From Mesorhizobium liriopis (GTDB lineage: Bacteria > Pseudomonadota > Alphaproteobacteria > Rhizobiales > Rhizobiaceae), in NCBI RefSeq assembly GCF_024053505.1, contig NZ_JAMXQS010000007.1:186001-250000 (forward strand): a stretch of DNA of 64,000 bases. Reading direction: 5' to 3'. Position 1 is the stretch's first letter. Every line of letters starts with the position of its first letter. Below, one piece after another: positions 54,352 to 64,000 of this stretch. A program made the translations under genes and the position numbers. The notes beneath the pieces are model-generated. The model was not told the origin of the DNA. It did no database searches and saw nothing but the letters and a program-made list of their open reading frames with translations.

Positions 54352-55347
54352 ATGAACATCATCAAGAAACTCGGCCTCGCGGCCGCCATGTCGGCGGCAC
54401 TCTTCGCGAGCGCCGCCCATGCCGAAACGGTCAAGATCGCGCTGGTCGTGAAGTCGCTCGGCAACGGCTTCTTCGATGCCGCCAACAAAGGCGCGCAGGA
54501 AGCCGCCAAGGAACTCGGCGATGTCGAGATCATCTATACCGGCCCGACCAAAGCGACCGCCGAAGGCCAGATCGAGGTGATCAATTCACTGATCGCGCAG
54601 AAGGTGAATGCGATTGCCGTGTCCGCCAACGATGCGGACGCGCTGGTGCCGACGCTGAAGAAGGCCATGCAGCGCGGCATCACGGTCGTCTCATGGGATT
54701 CGGGCGTCGCACCCGAGGGCCGTCAGGTTCATCTGAACCCGTCCGACACCAACCTGATCGGCGAAACCATCATCAAGCTCGCGGCCGATCATCTGCCCGA
54801 GGGCGGCGATGTCGCGATCCTTTCGGCGGCTTCCACCGCGACCAACCAGAATGCCTGGATCGACGCCGCCAAAAAGGCGCTGCCGGAGAAGTTCCCGAAA
54901 ATCAATCTCGTTGCCACCGTTTACGGCGACGACGATTCCGCCAAGAGCACCGACGAGGCCAAGGGGCTGTTGAAGTCCTACCCGAACCTCAAGGCTATCA
55001 TCGCGCCGACCACCGTCGGCGTTGTCGCTGCCGCCCAGGTCGTGACCGATCAAAACCTGATCGGCAAGGTGAATGTCACGGGCCTCGCTCTGCCCTCCGA
55101 ATTCAAGAAATTCATCGACAACGGCACGAGCCAGGGCGTCGCGCTGTGGAACCCGATCGATCTCGGCTATTCGGCCGTCTACCTCGCCTATGATCTCGCG
55201 GTGAAGAAGGACGAAGCGAAGCCCGGCGCCAAGCTTTCCATCGGCCGCGTCGGCGAAGTGACGCTGGACGACACCAACTCGGCGCCGATGGCGGCACCCT
55301 TCACCTTCGACAAGAAGAACATCGAAGAGTTCTCCAAGATCTACTGA
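54352..55347 (+). CDS. rhaS: Rhamnose ABC transporter periplasmic binding protein
   Basis: A 331-residue type I binding protein with a Sec signal peptide (MNIIKKLGLAAAMSAALFAS, cut after AHA). The core carries the LacI/RbsB-like pattern VKIALVVKSLGNGFFDAANKGAQEAA, AIAVSANDADALVP, VVSWDSGVAPE and ATNQNAWIDAAKK. It should deliver rhamnose to RhaTPQ. GGGAGGA lies about ten bases upstream. It starts 64 bases after rhaR and 70 bases before rhaT. Confidence 0.95.
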   Translation: MNIIKKLGLAAAMSAALFASAAHAETVKIALVVKSLGNGFFDAANKGAQEAAKELGDVEIIYTGPTKATAEGQIEVINSLIAQKVNAIAVSANDADALVPTLKKAMQRGITVVSWDSGVAPEGRQVHLNPSDTNLIGETIIKLAADHLPEGGDVAILSAASTATNQNAWIDAAKKALPEKFPKINLVATVYGDDDSAKSTDEAKGLLKSYPNLKAIIAPTTVGVVAAAQVVTDQNLIGKVNVTGLALPSEFKKFIDNGTSQGVALWNPIDLGYSAVYLAYDLAVKKDEAKPGAKLSIGRVGEVTLDDTNSAPMAAPFTFDKKNIEEFSKIY

Positions 55348-55417
55348 TCCGGGAACAGGTTTTCGCGGCGGGATCGCGTCCCGTCGCGAAGGCCCCTCTA
55401 CTCCAGTGGAAGTTCCG

Positions 55418-56959
55418 ATGAACGCCCAAGCCTCGATCAGCGCTGCCGCGCCTGCGGTGGCCGACCCCGCACCGCGTCTCGTGCTCGACGGCATCGCCAA
55501 GTCCTTTCCGGGCGTGCGCGCGTTGAAGAGTGTCGGCCTCAAGCTTTATCCCGGTCAGGTCACGGCGCTGATCGGCGAGAACGGCGCTGGCAAGTCGACG
55601 CTGGTGAAGATCCTGACCGGCATCTACCAGCCGGATGCCGGCACGATCAGCGTGGGCGGTGAGGCCGTCACGCTCGGCAGCGCGCACCGGGCGTTCGAAC
55701 TCGGCATCACCGCGATCCATCAGGAAACCGTGCTGTTCGACGAGCTCTCGGTCGCCGAAAACATCTTTCTCGGCCACGCGCCGCGCAACCGGTGGGGCAT
55801 GCTCGACTGGCGCCAAATGCGCGCCCGTGCCCGCGAAGTGCTCGGCCGGATGCATGCCGGCCATCTCGATCCGGATACGCGACTCAAAGACCTCGGCATC
55901 GCCAACAAGCATCTCGTGGCGGTAGCCCGCGCGCTGTCGATCGACGCGTCGGTCGTGATCATGGATGAGCCGACCGCAGCCTTGTCGGCCAAGGAGATCG
56001 AAGAGCTCTACGAGTTGATCGAGCTGTTGAAGGCGCAAGGCAAGACCATCCTCTTCATCAGCCATAAATTCGATGAGATCTACCGCATCGCCGACCGCTA
56101 CACCGTCTTCCGCGACGGTGAGATGGTGGGCGAGGGCGTGCTCGCCGGCACGCCGCAAAGCACCATCGTGCGCATGATGGTGGGGCGCGCGGTGGATCAG
56201 ATCTTCCCCGAGCGCACGCCCAGGCTGGGCGCGCCCGTTCTTTCCGTGCAGGGCCTGTCACACCCGACCGAGTTCGAGGATATCGGCTTCGAGCTTCACC
56301 AGGGGGAAATCCTCGGCTTCTACGGGCTGGTGGGGGCGGGCCGCTCCGAGGTGATGCAGGCGCTGTTCGGGACTACGCCCACAAGCGGCGGCACGATCAC
56401 GCTCGAAGGCAAGCGCCTCACGCCCCGATCGGCTGCGGAAGCCATCGAAGCGGGCATTGTCTATGTGCCCGAAGAGCGCGGGCGGCAGGGCATCGTGGCG
56501 GACATGCCGATCTTCAAGAATGTCTCGCTGCCCTCGCTCAAGCGCACCTCACGCTCGGGCGTGTTGCAGCTCAAGAACGAGTTCGACCTCGCGCGCACCT
56601 ATACCGAGCGGCTCGACCTGCGCGCGGCCTCGCTCAGCCAGAATGCCGGCAACCTTTCGGGCGGCAACCAGCAGAAGGTGGTGATCGCCAAATGGCTGGC
56701 CACCAAGCCCAAGGTGATCATTCTCGACGAGCCGACCAAGGGCATCGATATCGGCTCCAAGGCCGCCGTCCATGCCTTCATGGCGGAGCTGGTCGCCGAA
56801 GGCTTGGCCGTCATCATGGTCTCGTCAGAAATTCCCGAGGTGATGGGCATGTCGGACCGCGTGGTGGTCATGCGCGAGGGGCGCATGGTCAAAACGTTCA
56901 CGCGGGAGGAATGTTCGGCCGAAAGCCTCGTCCAGACAGCCGCGGGGATCGCCGCATGA
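55418..56959 (+). CDS. rhaT: Rhamnose ABC transporter ATP-binding protein
   Basis: A 513-residue double ATPase of the carbohydrate-uptake transporter 2 class (RbsA/MglA type). The first domain has a good Walker A (GENGAGKS near residue 50) and Walker B (VVIMDEPTAAL), but its signature motif is degenerate (LGIANKHLVAVARAL). The second has a modified Walker A (GLVGAGRSE) and an intact LSGGNQQKVV signature (near 412). Such asymmetry is normal in the class. The ATG at 55418 has GGAAG upstream; a GTG at 55406 would add four residues. It overlaps rhaP (ATGA). Confidence 0.93.
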   Translation: MNAQASISAAAPAVADPAPRLVLDGIAKSFPGVRALKSVGLKLYPGQVTALIGENGAGKSTLVKILTGIYQPDAGTISVGGEAVTLGSAHRAFELGITAIHQETVLFDELSVAENIFLGHAPRNRWGMLDWRQMRARAREVLGRMHAGHLDPDTRLKDLGIANKHLVAVARALSIDASVVIMDEPTAALSAKEIEELYELIELLKAQGKTILFISHKFDEIYRIADRYTVFRDGEMVGEGVLAGTPQSTIVRMMVGRAVDQIFPERTPRLGAPVLSVQGLSHPTEFEDIGFELHQGEILGFYGLVGAGRSEVMQALFGTTPTSGGTITLEGKRLTPRSAAEAIEAGIVYVPEERGRQGIVADMPIFKNVSLPSLKRTSRSGVLQLKNEFDLARTYTERLDLRAASLSQNAGNLSGGNQQKVVIAKWLATKPKVIILDEPTKGIDIGSKAAVHAFMAELVAEGLAVIMVSSEIPEVMGMSDRVVVMREGRMVKTFTREECSAESLVQTAAGIAA

Positions 56960-57936
56960 GTGCCTCGCTCTTCCGTCAGCGCGAGTTTTGGCTGGCCCTT
57001 GCCGTGCTGCTGCTGATCGCGCTCGTTTCGGCGCGCTTTCCCGGTTTCGCCAATCCCGGCAATCTGGCGCAGATCTTCAACGACACCTCGTTGCTCACCA
57101 TGCTCGCGCTCGGCCAGATGGTGGTGATCCTGACGCGCTCCATCGATCTTTCTGTCGCCTCCAACCTCTGCTTCACCGGCATGGTGGTGGCGATGCTGAA
57201 TGCGAACTATCCGGCGGTTCCCGTCCCGGCACTGATCGTGGTCGCACTTGGCGTCGGCTTGGTGCTCGGCGTGGTCAACGGGTTCTTCGTCTGGCGGCTC
57301 AACATTCCGTCCATCGTCGTGACGCTCGGCACGCTCACCATCTATCGCGGCGCGACATTCGTGCTGTCTGGCGGCGCCTGGGTGAATGCCGACCGCATGA
57401 GCCCGGATTTCATCGCGTTCCAGCGCCAGCTTCTTCTCGGCGTGCCGGTTCTGTCCTGGGTAGCACTTCTGACGATACTACTATTCTTTCTGTTTCTCAC
57501 GCGCACGCCACAGGGACGCTCGCTTTATGCCATCGGCGTCAATCCGACGGCGGCCGTTTATACGGGCATCGATGTGGGCCGCACCAAGTTCATGGCCTTC
57601 TGCATTTCGGGCCTCGTGTCCGGCCTTTGCGGCTATCTCTGGATTTCGCGCTACGTGATCGCCTCGGTTGAGGTGGCGAACGGCTATGAGTTGAACGTGA
57701 TCGCAGCCTGCGTGATCGGCGGCGTGTCGATTGCGGGCGGCATCGGTTCGGTGCTGGGCACCGTGCTCGGCGCGCTTTTTCTGGGGGTGATCGCGAATGC
57801 GCTGCCGGTGATCAACGTCTCGCCCTTCTGGCAGATGGCGATCTCGGGCTCTGCCATCATCCTTGCGGTGGTCTTGAATGCGCGCGGCGAGCGCAAGACG
57901 GGACGCATCATCCTGAAAAAGGCCGAAGCCCTATGA
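56956..57936 (+). CDS. rhaP: Rhamnose ABC transporter permease 1
   Basis: A 326-residue membrane permease of the CUT2 class. It has about 8-10 helices and the cytoplasmic loop motif GVNPTAAVYTGIDVGRTKFMAFC, with the family block IAACVIGGVSIAGGIGSVLGTVLGA near the end. The ATG at 56956 overlaps the rhaT stop by four bases, and its own stop overlaps rhaQ by four bases, so the three transport genes are translationally coupled. Confidence 0.94.
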   Translation: MSASLFRQREFWLALAVLLLIALVSARFPGFANPGNLAQIFNDTSLLTMLALGQMVVILTRSIDLSVASNLCFTGMVVAMLNANYPAVPVPALIVVALGVGLVLGVVNGFFVWRLNIPSIVVTLGTLTIYRGATFVLSGGAWVNADRMSPDFIAFQRQLLLGVPVLSWVALLTILLFFLFLTRTPQGRSLYAIGVNPTAAVYTGIDVGRTKFMAFCISGLVSGLCGYLWISRYVIASVEVANGYELNVIAACVIGGVSIAGGIGSVLGTVLGALFLGVIANALPVINVSPFWQMAISGSAIILAVVLNARGERKTGRIILKKAEAL

Positions 57937-58961
57937 CGCTCGTAGCCTCCGCCGCGCCGCAGACCACCTCGTCCCAAGGGCGACGCCTTCCCGACCGGCT
58001 CGACAAGCCGTTCCGCTCGGCACTTCTTTCCTGGGAGATGCTGCTGGTTCTGATCGTGGTGGCGATCTTCGTGGTGAACAGCTTCGCCTCGCCTTACTTC
58101 CTCGACCCATGGTCGCTGTCGGACCTTTCCTTCAATTTCACGGAGAAGGGGCTGATCGCGCTGGCGATGGCGCTGCTCATCATCTCGGGCGAGATCGATC
58201 TGTCGGTGGCCGCCATCATGGCGCTCGGCTCGACCCTGATGGGTATGGCTGCGGAAGCGGGCATCGCCACACCGGGCCTCGTTGCCATCGGCATCGGCAC
58301 GGGGCTCGCCTGCGGGGCGTTCAACGGCGTGCTCGTCACCAAACTCGGGCTTCCCTCGATCGTGGTCACCATCGGCACGATGAGCCTGTTTCGTGGGCTC
58401 GCCTTCATCATCCTGGGCGATCAGGCCTACAAGAACTATCCCGCCGATTTCGCCTTTTTCGGCCAGGGCTATGTCGCCTGGGTTTTCTCGTTCGAGCTGG
58501 TGCTGTTCGTGGTGGCGGCGCTCGTCTTCTGGTTTCTTCTTCATCGCACCAATTTCGGGCGGCGGGTTTTCACCATCGGCAACAATCCGATTGCCGCGCA
58601 GTTCTCGGGCGTACGCGTCGAGCGCATCAAGTTCGTCCTGTTCTGCCTGACCGGGCTGATGGCCGGCATCGCCTCGGTGCTGATCACCTCGCGGCTGGGC
58701 TCGACGCGGCCCTCGATCGCGCAGGGCTATGAGCTGGAAGTGATCACCATGGCCGTGCTCGGCGGCGTGTCGATCCTGGGCGGCTCGGGCTCGATCCTGG
58801 GCGTGGTGCTAGCGGCCGTCATCATGGGACTGGTCACCTTCGGGCTCGGGCTTTTGAACGTGCCTGGCATCGTCATGTCCATCGTGATCGGCGTGCTTCT
58901 GATTTCCGTGATTGCACTGCCGATCCTTTGGAACCGCTACGGGCCGAGGAAGGCGTTCTGA
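57933..58961 (+). CDS. rhaQ: Rhamnose ABC transporter permease 2
   Basis: A 342-residue permease paralogous to RhaP. It has the helical pattern and [44 protein letters not shown] and [22 protein letters not shown]. With RhaP it forms the channel driven by RhaT. The N-terminal 35 residues are hydrophilic and cytosolic. The stop shares one base with the rhaU ATG. Confidence 0.94.
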   Translation: MTLVASAAPQTTSSQGRRLPDRLDKPFRSALLSWEMLLVLIVVAIFVVNSFASPYFLDPWSLSDLSFNFTEKGLIALAMALLIISGEIDLSVAAIMALGSTLMGMAAEAGIATPGLVAIGIGTGLACGAFNGVLVTKLGLPSIVVTIGTMSLFRGLAFIILGDQAYKNYPADFAFFGQGYVAWVFSFELVLFVVAALVFWFLLHRTNFGRRVFTIGNNPIAAQFSGVRVERIKFVLFCLTGLMAGIASVLITSRLGSTRPSIAQGYELEVITMAVLGGVSILGGSGSILGVVLAAVIMGLVTFGLGLLNVPGIVMSIVIGVLLISVIALPILWNRYGPRKAF

Positions 58962-59278
58962 TGCCGGAAAAATACGCTTTCCGCATGCGTCTCAATCCCG
59001 GCATGCGCGCCGAATACCAGAAGCGCCATGATGACATCTGGCCTGAACTTGAAGCCTTGCTACGCGAGGCGGGCGTGTCGGATTACTCGATCCATCTCGA
59101 TGAGGAGACCAACGCGCTGTTCGGCGTGCTCTGGCGAACGGACGGTCACGGCATGGACGATCTGCCGAAGCATCCCGTGATGCAGCGCTGGTGGGCGCAT
59201 ATGGCGGACATCATGGAAACCAGAACAGACAACGAGCCGGTCGCGGTGCCGTTGCCCACGCTTTTCCATATGCGATGA
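58961..59278 (+). CDS. rhaU: L-rhamnose mutarotase
   Basis: A 105-residue dimeric alpha-beta-barrel enzyme that interconverts alpha and beta L-rhamnose so that the isomerase and kinase get their preferred anomer. [23 protein letters not shown] holds the catalytic His-23, and [13 protein letters not shown] has the conserved Trp pair. Equivalent to E. coli RhaM; RhaU is the rhizobial name. The short length is normal. Its stop overlaps rhaK (ATGA). Confidence 0.95.
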   Translation: MPEKYAFRMRLNPGMRAEYQKRHDDIWPELEALLREAGVSDYSIHLDEETNALFGVLWRTDGHGMDDLPKHPVMQRWWAHMADIMETRTDNEPVAVPLPTLFHMR

Positions 59279-60648
59279 CCAACCCCATCCGCTTCGTCGC
59301 CGTTGTCGATATCGGCAAGACCAATGCCAAACTCGCACTGGTCGATCTCTTTTCCATACGTGAAACGGCCATCCGCCGCATGCCCAACCGCGTGCGGCGC
59401 GACGGGCTCTATCCGCATCACGACCTCGAGGCGCTCTGGCGCTTCATCCTCGAAGGGCTCACCGAGCTGAACCGCGAAACGCCGGTCGATGCCGTGTCGG
59501 TCACGACCCATGGCGCAACGGTCGTCGTGCTCGATGCAGACGGCGCGCTGGCCTTGCCGGTGCCGGATTACGAGCATGATGGGCCCGACGAGCTGGCGGA
59601 TGCTTATGATCGCGTGCGGCCTCCCTTTACCGAGACGGGCAGCCCGCGTTTGCCGGTCGGGCTCAATTACGGCGCGCAGCTGTTCTGGCAGCAGATGCGA
59701 TTTCCGGATGAATGGGCGAGGGTCAAAACGATCCTGCCTTACGCGCAGTACTGGTCCTATCGGCTGTCGGGCGTGATAGCAGGCGAGGCCACCTCGCTCG
59801 GGTGCCATTCCGATCTCTGGAACCCATGGGAGAAGAAGCCGTCTTCGCTCGCCGAGAGCCAAGGCTGGGTGCCGTTGATGGCGCCTGTGCACCAGGCGAG
59901 TGACCGGTTGGGGCCGATCCTTCGCGACGTGGCGCAGGCAACGGGGCTCAGGCCCGACACGCCGGTCTTCTGCGGCATCCATGATTCCAACGCATCGCTC
60001 CTGCCGCATCTTCTCGCAAACCGACCACCCTTCTCGGTGGTTTCGACGGGAACCTGGGTGATTGCGATGGCGGTGGGCGGCCAAGCGCTCAGTCTCGATC
60101 CCATGCGCGATACGCTGGTCAATGTCAGCGCGCTCGGCGAGCCGGTCCCCTCGGCTCGCTTCATGGGCGGGCGGGAGTATGAAGTGCTGATGGGCAGCGA
60201 GGCCGTCTCATGGGGCGAGGCGGATGTCGCGATGGTGATCGAGCGACAGGCCATGCTCCTGCCATCGGTGCAGGCGGGCTCGGGGCCGTTTCCTCATCGC
60301 GCAAGCGCGTGGGTGAACGGCGACGACCTTTCAACCGCCCAGCGATATGTCGCTGTCTCCTTCTATCTCGCGCTGATGACCGTGACCTGCCTCGACCTGA
60401 TCGGAGCGGAGGGCGAAACGATTCTCGAAGGCTCGTTCACGCAGAACCCGCTTTTCGCGCGGATGCTGGCATCGGCCACGGGCCGGCCCGTTCGCGTCGC
60501 GGCCTCGGGCGGCACGGGAACGAGCATCGGCGCGGCTCTGCTTGCGGCGCCTGACGGGGCGCGGTTCTCCGAAGAGGGAAGGGTGATCGCGCCCGAGCCA
60601 GCTTTTGCGCCCTATGCCGAGACCTGGAAGCAGAAGGTCGAAGGCTGA
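59275..60648 (+). CDS. rhaK: Rhamnulose kinase (FGGY family)
   Basis: A 457-residue FGGY carbohydrate kinase. The N-terminal phosphate loop is [18 protein letters not shown], and later ATPase-fold motifs include [24 protein letters not shown] and the C-terminal [15 protein letters not shown]. In R. leguminosarum RhaK is required for rhamnose growth and also for full transport activity. The ATG at 59275 overlaps rhaU by four bases. Confidence 0.93.
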   Translation: MTNPIRFVAVVDIGKTNAKLALVDLFSIRETAIRRMPNRVRRDGLYPHHDLEALWRFILEGLTELNRETPVDAVSVTTHGATVVVLDADGALALPVPDYEHDGPDELADAYDRVRPPFTETGSPRLPVGLNYGAQLFWQQMRFPDEWARVKTILPYAQYWSYRLSGVIAGEATSLGCHSDLWNPWEKKPSSLAESQGWVPLMAPVHQASDRLGPILRDVAQATGLRPDTPVFCGIHDSNASLLPHLLANRPPFSVVSTGTWVIAMAVGGQALSLDPMRDTLVNVSALGEPVPSARFMGGREYEVLMGSEAVSWGEADVAMVIERQAMLLPSVQAGSGPFPHRASAWVNGDDLSTAQRYVAVSFYLALMTVTCLDLIGAEGETILEGSFTQNPLFARMLASATGRPVRVAASGGTGTSIGAALLAAPDGARFSEEGRVIAPEPAFAPYAETWKQKVEG

Positions 60649-60713
60649 CCGTTGTTCTTGGCAATCCCGCTGCGATCTGATCTGAGCTCTCGCGCTGCCA
60701 GCCGGAGAGCGTC

Positions 60714-61451
60714 ATGACCCCCATTCCTACCGCCACCGCCTACCTCGCCGAACTCGCCGCGCGGATGGCCGTGCTCGGCGAGCGGAACGCCGAAGCACTC
60801 GCGCGCGCAGCCGATGCGGTCGCAGCGACGGCCAAGCGCGACGGGCTGGTTTACATCTTCGGCACCGGCCACAGCCACATGCTGGGTGAGGAAGCGCATT
60901 ACCGCGCGGGCGGGCTTGCCTTCACCGTGCCGATCCTGGCTTCGGCCACCATGCTGCATGAAGGTGCCGTCGCGAGCACCGCATTCGAGCGCATGACGGG
61001 CGTTGCGGCACCCATTCTGGCACGCTACCCGATCGGGCCGAACGACGTGCTGGTCGTGTCCTCCAACAGCGGCGTCAATGCCGTGCCCGTGGAAGCGGCG
61101 CGAATCGGCAAGGAGCGCGGCGCTATGGTCATCGCCATCACGTCCGAAACCTATTCGCGCGAGGCGGCCAAAGGGCGCACGCGTCTGGCGGAGGTGGCCG
61201 ATATCGTGCTCGATAATGGCGCGCCGGCGGGGGACGCGGTGGTCGAAGTCGAGAACAGCGCGCTCAAGGTCGGGCCGATCTCGACCGCGATCGGCGTGGT
61301 GCTGCTCAATGCCGTCTTCGCGGAGGTGGCGGCGCGATTGCAGGCTTCAGGCGCCGACGCGCCGATCTATCTCAGTGCCAATATGCCGGGAGCGGCCGAG
61401 ATCAATGCGCGCCTCGTGGAACGTTACCGCCCGCGAAACCCGCATCTATAG
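60714..61451 (+). CDS. SIS-domain sugar-phosphate-binding protein
   Basis: A 245-residue SIS-domain protein. Its motifs are [22 protein letters not shown] and [33 protein letters not shown], which form the phosphosugar-binding loops of this fold, found in isomerases and regulators. The pattern fits COG4821-type stand-alone proteins annotated as predicted phosphosugar-binding. It starts 65 bases after rhaK with GGAGAG upstream, so it may be read with the rha operon, though rhamnose catabolism does not need it. Confidence 0.85.
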   Translation: MTPIPTATAYLAELAARMAVLGERNAEALARAADAVAATAKRDGLVYIFGTGHSHMLGEEAHYRAGGLAFTVPILASATMLHEGAVASTAFERMTGVAAPILARYPIGPNDVLVVSSNSGVNAVPVEAARIGKERGAMVIAITSETYSREAAKGRTRLAEVADIVLDNGAPAGDAVVEVENSALKVGPISTAIGVVLLNAVFAEVAARLQASGADAPIYLSANMPGAAEINARLVERYRPRNPHL

Positions 61452-61592
61452 GTTTCGCTGCTCCGGTTTGCGCCCTGCGGATAACAGGATTGCAAGCTTG
61501 TGACTCTCCGTCATGTCGGGGATGACGGCTCGCTTTGCCTTTCCTATTTGAGCAACGCGTCATTTTTCGGCGCGAGACAGTAAAGGCTTTTC

Positions 61593-62708
61593 ATGACCAC
61601 GCTTTTCGATCCCGTACAGGTCGGCGACCTGTCCCTTTCCAACCGTATCGCCATGGCGCCCCTCACGCGCAACCGGTCGCCCAAGGCCGTGCCAGGCGAA
61701 CTCACCGTCGAATATTACCGCCAGCGCGCCTCGGCCGGTTTGATCATCACCGAAGCCACCGCCATCACCCACCAGGGGCAGGGCTATGCCGACGTGCCGG
61801 GCCTTTATGCGCCCGAGCAGCTTCAGGGCTGGAAGCGCGTGACGGATGCGGTGCATGCGGCCGGCGGCAAGATCGTCACCCAGCTCTGGCATGTGGGCCG
61901 CATCTCGCATTTCGAATTGCAGCCCGACAAGGGCAAGCCGGTGGCGCCTTCCGCGATCACGGCGAAGTCCAAGACCTATCTCGTCAACGAAGACGGCACC
62001 GGCTCCTTCGAGCCGACCTCTGAGCCCCGCGCACTCGAAACCAGTGAATTGCCCGGCATCGTGCAGGATTATGTGCGGGCTGCGACCGCTGCCGTGAACG
62101 AGGCCGGCTTCGACGGCGTCGAGGTGCATGGCGCGAACGGCTACCTGCTCGACCAGTTCCTGCGCGCGAACACCAATCACCGCACCGATCAGTATGGCGG
62201 CTCGATCGAAAATCGTGCGCGCTTGCTGCTCGAAGTGGTGGATGCGGTGGTTGGGGCCATCGGTGCCGGGCGCGTGGGCATTCGCCTGTCGCCCGTCACG
62301 CCGGCCAACGATGCGTCCGATCCCGATCCGCAGCCGCTGTTCGATTATGTGGTGGGCGAACTCGCTTCGCGCGGGCTGGCCTATATCCACCTCATCGAGG
62401 GTGCGACGGGCGGCGCACGGGATTTCAGCCAGGGCGACAAGCCGTTCGACTGGGCGGCCTTCAAGGCGAGCTACCGCGACAAAGGCGGAAAGGGCGCGTG
62501 GATCGTCAACAACGGTTATGACAAGGCGCTGGCCGAAGAGGCGATCGCGAGCGGCCGCGCCGATCTCGTCGCCTTCGGCTCGTTGTTCATTTCGAACCCG
62601 GACCTCGTGAAGCGCCTGCGCGAGGATGCGCCGCTGAACGCGCTGGACAAGGCGACGCTCTATGGTGGCGGGGCCAAGGGCTACACCGACTATCCGGCGC
62701 TGGCCTGA
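61593..62708 (+). CDS. Old Yellow Enzyme-family alkene reductase (NemA-like)
   Basis: A 371-residue FMN-dependent ene-reductase. Its barrel carries NRIAMAPLTRNRS, the active-site HGANGYLLDQFLRANTNHRTDQYGGSIENR with the substrate-binding His/Asn pair, and the FMN-phosphate motif near DLVAFGSLFISNPDLVKRL. The group reduces activated alkenes, N-ethylmaleimide and nitrate esters with NADPH. It lies alone, followed by a terminator. Confidence 0.93.
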   Translation: MTTLFDPVQVGDLSLSNRIAMAPLTRNRSPKAVPGELTVEYYRQRASAGLIITEATAITHQGQGYADVPGLYAPEQLQGWKRVTDAVHAAGGKIVTQLWHVGRISHFELQPDKGKPVAPSAITAKSKTYLVNEDGTGSFEPTSEPRALETSELPGIVQDYVRAATAAVNEAGFDGVEVHGANGYLLDQFLRANTNHRTDQYGGSIENRARLLLEVVDAVVGAIGAGRVGIRLSPVTPANDASDPDPQPLFDYVVGELASRGLAYIHLIEGATGGARDFSQGDKPFDWAAFKASYRDKGGKGAWIVNNGYDKALAEEAIASGRADLVAFGSLFISNPDLVKRLREDAPLNALDKATLYGGGAKGYTDYPALA

Positions 62709-62724
62709 GTTGAGCAACAGAATG

Positions 62725-62755
62725 AAAGGGCGGGAGATGACCCCGCCCTTTTCAT
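62725..62755 (+). terminator. Terminator after the Old Yellow Enzyme gene
   Basis: The 10-bp stem AAAGGGCGGG/CCCGCCCTTT with a 7-base loop and a T-rich right flank lies 16 bases after the stop. Confidence 0.85.
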
Positions 62756-62886
62756 TTGGCGCCCTTCCTCCTTGGGCAAAAGCCGAATGGCGCTTTTCCT
62801 CGGGCAATCAGTCGGCTAGGGAGTCTGCCGGTTCGGCTTCCGCCACTCGCTTGTGCGGAAATGACTGATTTGGAGACGTTGCGTTC

Positions 62887-63981
62887 ATGGCATCACGCGC
62901 CAAGGTTCGAGTGGGTATCGTCGGTGTGGGCAACTGCGCCTCATCGCTGGTTCAGGGCATCGCCTATTATCGCGATGCGAAAGGCAACGAGCCGATCCCC
63001 GGCCTGATGAACCTCGATCTCGGCGGCTATCATGTCGGCGATATCGAGATTTCCTGCGCCTTCGACGTGGCGAAGAGCAAGGTCGGGCGCGACGTGGCCG
63101 AGGCCATTCATGCAGCCCCCAACAACACCATCAAGTTCGCGGAGGTCTCGTCCTCTGGCGTGAAGGTCGAGCGCGGACCGACGCTGGACGGCATCGGCAA
63201 ATATCTGGAAGACGAGGTCGAGGAATCTGAGCTCGAGCCGGCCGATGTCGCGCGCATCCTGCGCGAGACCGAGACCGACGTGCTCGTCTCCTACCTCCCG
63301 GTAGGCTCGCAGGCCGCGACCGAATGGTATGTCGCCCAAGCGCTCGAAGCGGGCGTGGGCTTCGTCAACTGCATCCCCGTCTTCATCGCATCCGACCCCG
63401 AATGGCGCCAGCGCTTCGAGGAAAAGAACCTGCCCATCGTCGGCGACGACATCAAGAGCCAGGTGGGTGCAACCATCGTGCATCGCATGCTCGCCAACCT
63501 GTTCCGCGAGCGCGGCGTGCAGGTGGACCGGACCTATCAGCTGAATTTCGGCGGCAATACCGACTTCCTCAACATGCTGGAGCGCGAGCGGCTGGAATCG
63601 AAGAAGATTTCCAAGACCCGCGCCGTCACCTCGCAGCTCGACGTGCCGCTCGAGCCCGAAAACGTCCATGTCGGTCCGAGCGACCACGTGCCGTGGCTGA
63701 CCGACCGCAAATGGGCTTATATCCGCCTCGAAGGCACGACCTTCGGCGGCGTACCGCTCAATGCCGAACTCAAGCTCGAAGTGTGGGACAGCCCGAACTC
63801 GGCAGGCGTGGTGATCGACGCCGTGCGCTGCGCCAAGATCGCGCTCGACCGCGGCATCGGCGGCGCACTGACGGGCCCATCGAGCTACTTCATGAAATCA
63901 CCGCCCAAGCAATTCACCGATGATGAAGCGCGCCAGCGCACGGTGGAGTTCATCCAGAACGCACCGGCCCGGCCGAACTGA
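62887..63981 (+). CDS. ino1: myo-Inositol-1-phosphate synthase
   Basis: A 364-residue NAD-dependent synthase that turns glucose 6-phosphate into 1L-myo-inositol 1-phosphate. The motifs are [20 protein letters not shown] (NAD fold), [52 protein letters not shown] and the final [16 protein letters not shown]. The length and pattern are those of the actinobacterial/archaeal form rather than the 530-residue eukaryotic one. It leads to inositol lipids or compatible solutes. GGAG lies about 11 bases upstream. The partner genes are beyond the window edge. Confidence 0.94.
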   Translation: MASRAKVRVGIVGVGNCASSLVQGIAYYRDAKGNEPIPGLMNLDLGGYHVGDIEISCAFDVAKSKVGRDVAEAIHAAPNNTIKFAEVSSSGVKVERGPTLDGIGKYLEDEVEESELEPADVARILRETETDVLVSYLPVGSQAATEWYVAQALEAGVGFVNCIPVFIASDPEWRQRFEEKNLPIVGDDIKSQVGATIVHRMLANLFRERGVQVDRTYQLNFGGNTDFLNMLERERLESKKISKTRAVTSQLDVPLEPENVHVGPSDHVPWLTDRKWAYIRLEGTTFGGVPLNAELKLEVWDSPNSAGVVIDAVRCAKIALDRGIGGALTGPSSYFMKSPPKQFTDDEARQRTVEFIQNAPARPN

Positions 63982-64000
63982 CCACCTTTTTGGTTGAGGG

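Overview
The window is about 64 kb of high-GC chromosome from an alphaproteobacterium, most probably order Hyphomicrobiales (Rhizobiales). Supporting this are the gene order tesB-glnK-amtB followed by ftsK-lolA-xth, a CenR/OtpR-type response regulator beside a cyclic-nucleotide-binding gene, hemC-hemD followed by a mitofilin-like gene and hemY, a fused cysNC with cysD, and a rhamnose locus organised like that of Rhizobium leguminosarum (rhaDI divergent from rhaRSTPQUK). No rRNA, tRNA, CRISPR array, prophage or insertion sequence was seen, so this is mostly ordinary core chromosome with a few accessory patches. The genus cannot be fixed from this sequence alone.

Layout. 1-2 kb: a truncated membrane protein, a small secreted protein and an MliC-like lipoprotein. 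2.3-6.4 kb: the succinate dehydrogenase operon sdhCDAB, with a VapB/VapC-type toxin-antitoxin pair lodged between sdhA and sdhB and joined to sdhB by a stop/start overlap. 6.5-13 kb: stress and housekeeping genes (exported MsrA, OsmC, a UbiH-type hydroxylase, an MFS protein with a long loop, an ArsB-like transporter, TesB). 13.2-15.3 kb: the nitrogen-control pair glnK-amtB behind a sigma-54-type promoter and ended by a strong terminator. 15.5-23 kb: a KefB-type antiporter, a small exported protein, ftsK, lolA, xth. 23-28 kb: a cyclic-nucleotide-binding protein, a CenR-like regulator divergent from an L,D-transpeptidase, a DUF1127 protein, a LysR regulator, a DUF1761 protein, and a yciI-EVE-methyltransferase operon.

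28-36 kb: tsaD-gpsA on the minus strand, divergent from hemC-hemD and a mitofilin-like/hemY/TerB series. A near-palindromic intergenic element lies at about 35.7-35.9 kb. 36-43.5 kb: a glutamine amidotransferase, an MFS exporter, a secreted peptide, then cysNC, cysD, cysQ and a phosphomannomutase, a set that could supply PAPS and sugar phosphates for sulfated surface glycans. 43.6-49.8 kb: a PQQ-type sugar dehydrogenase, acetoacetyl-CoA synthetase, a trimeric autotransporter adhesin and a GAF-GGDEF diguanylate cyclase.

49.8-61.5 kb: a complete L-rhamnose system. The DeoR-type RhaR and divergent rhaD share a 190-bp intergenic region containing a perfect 16-bp palindrome. RhaS-T-P-Q import the sugar, RhaU interconverts its anomers, RhaI isomerises it, RhaK phosphorylates it, and RhaD cleaves the phosphate and contains a dehydrogenase domain. 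A SIS-domain sugar-phosphate protein follows. The window ends with an Old Yellow Enzyme and a myo-inositol-1-phosphate synthase.

The observations most worth following up are the toxin-antitoxin pair inside the sdh operon, the terminator-like hairpin that holds the ribosome binding site of acetoacetyl-CoA synthetase, the near-palindromic intergenic element, the mitofilin gene in the haem cluster, and the rha operator region.
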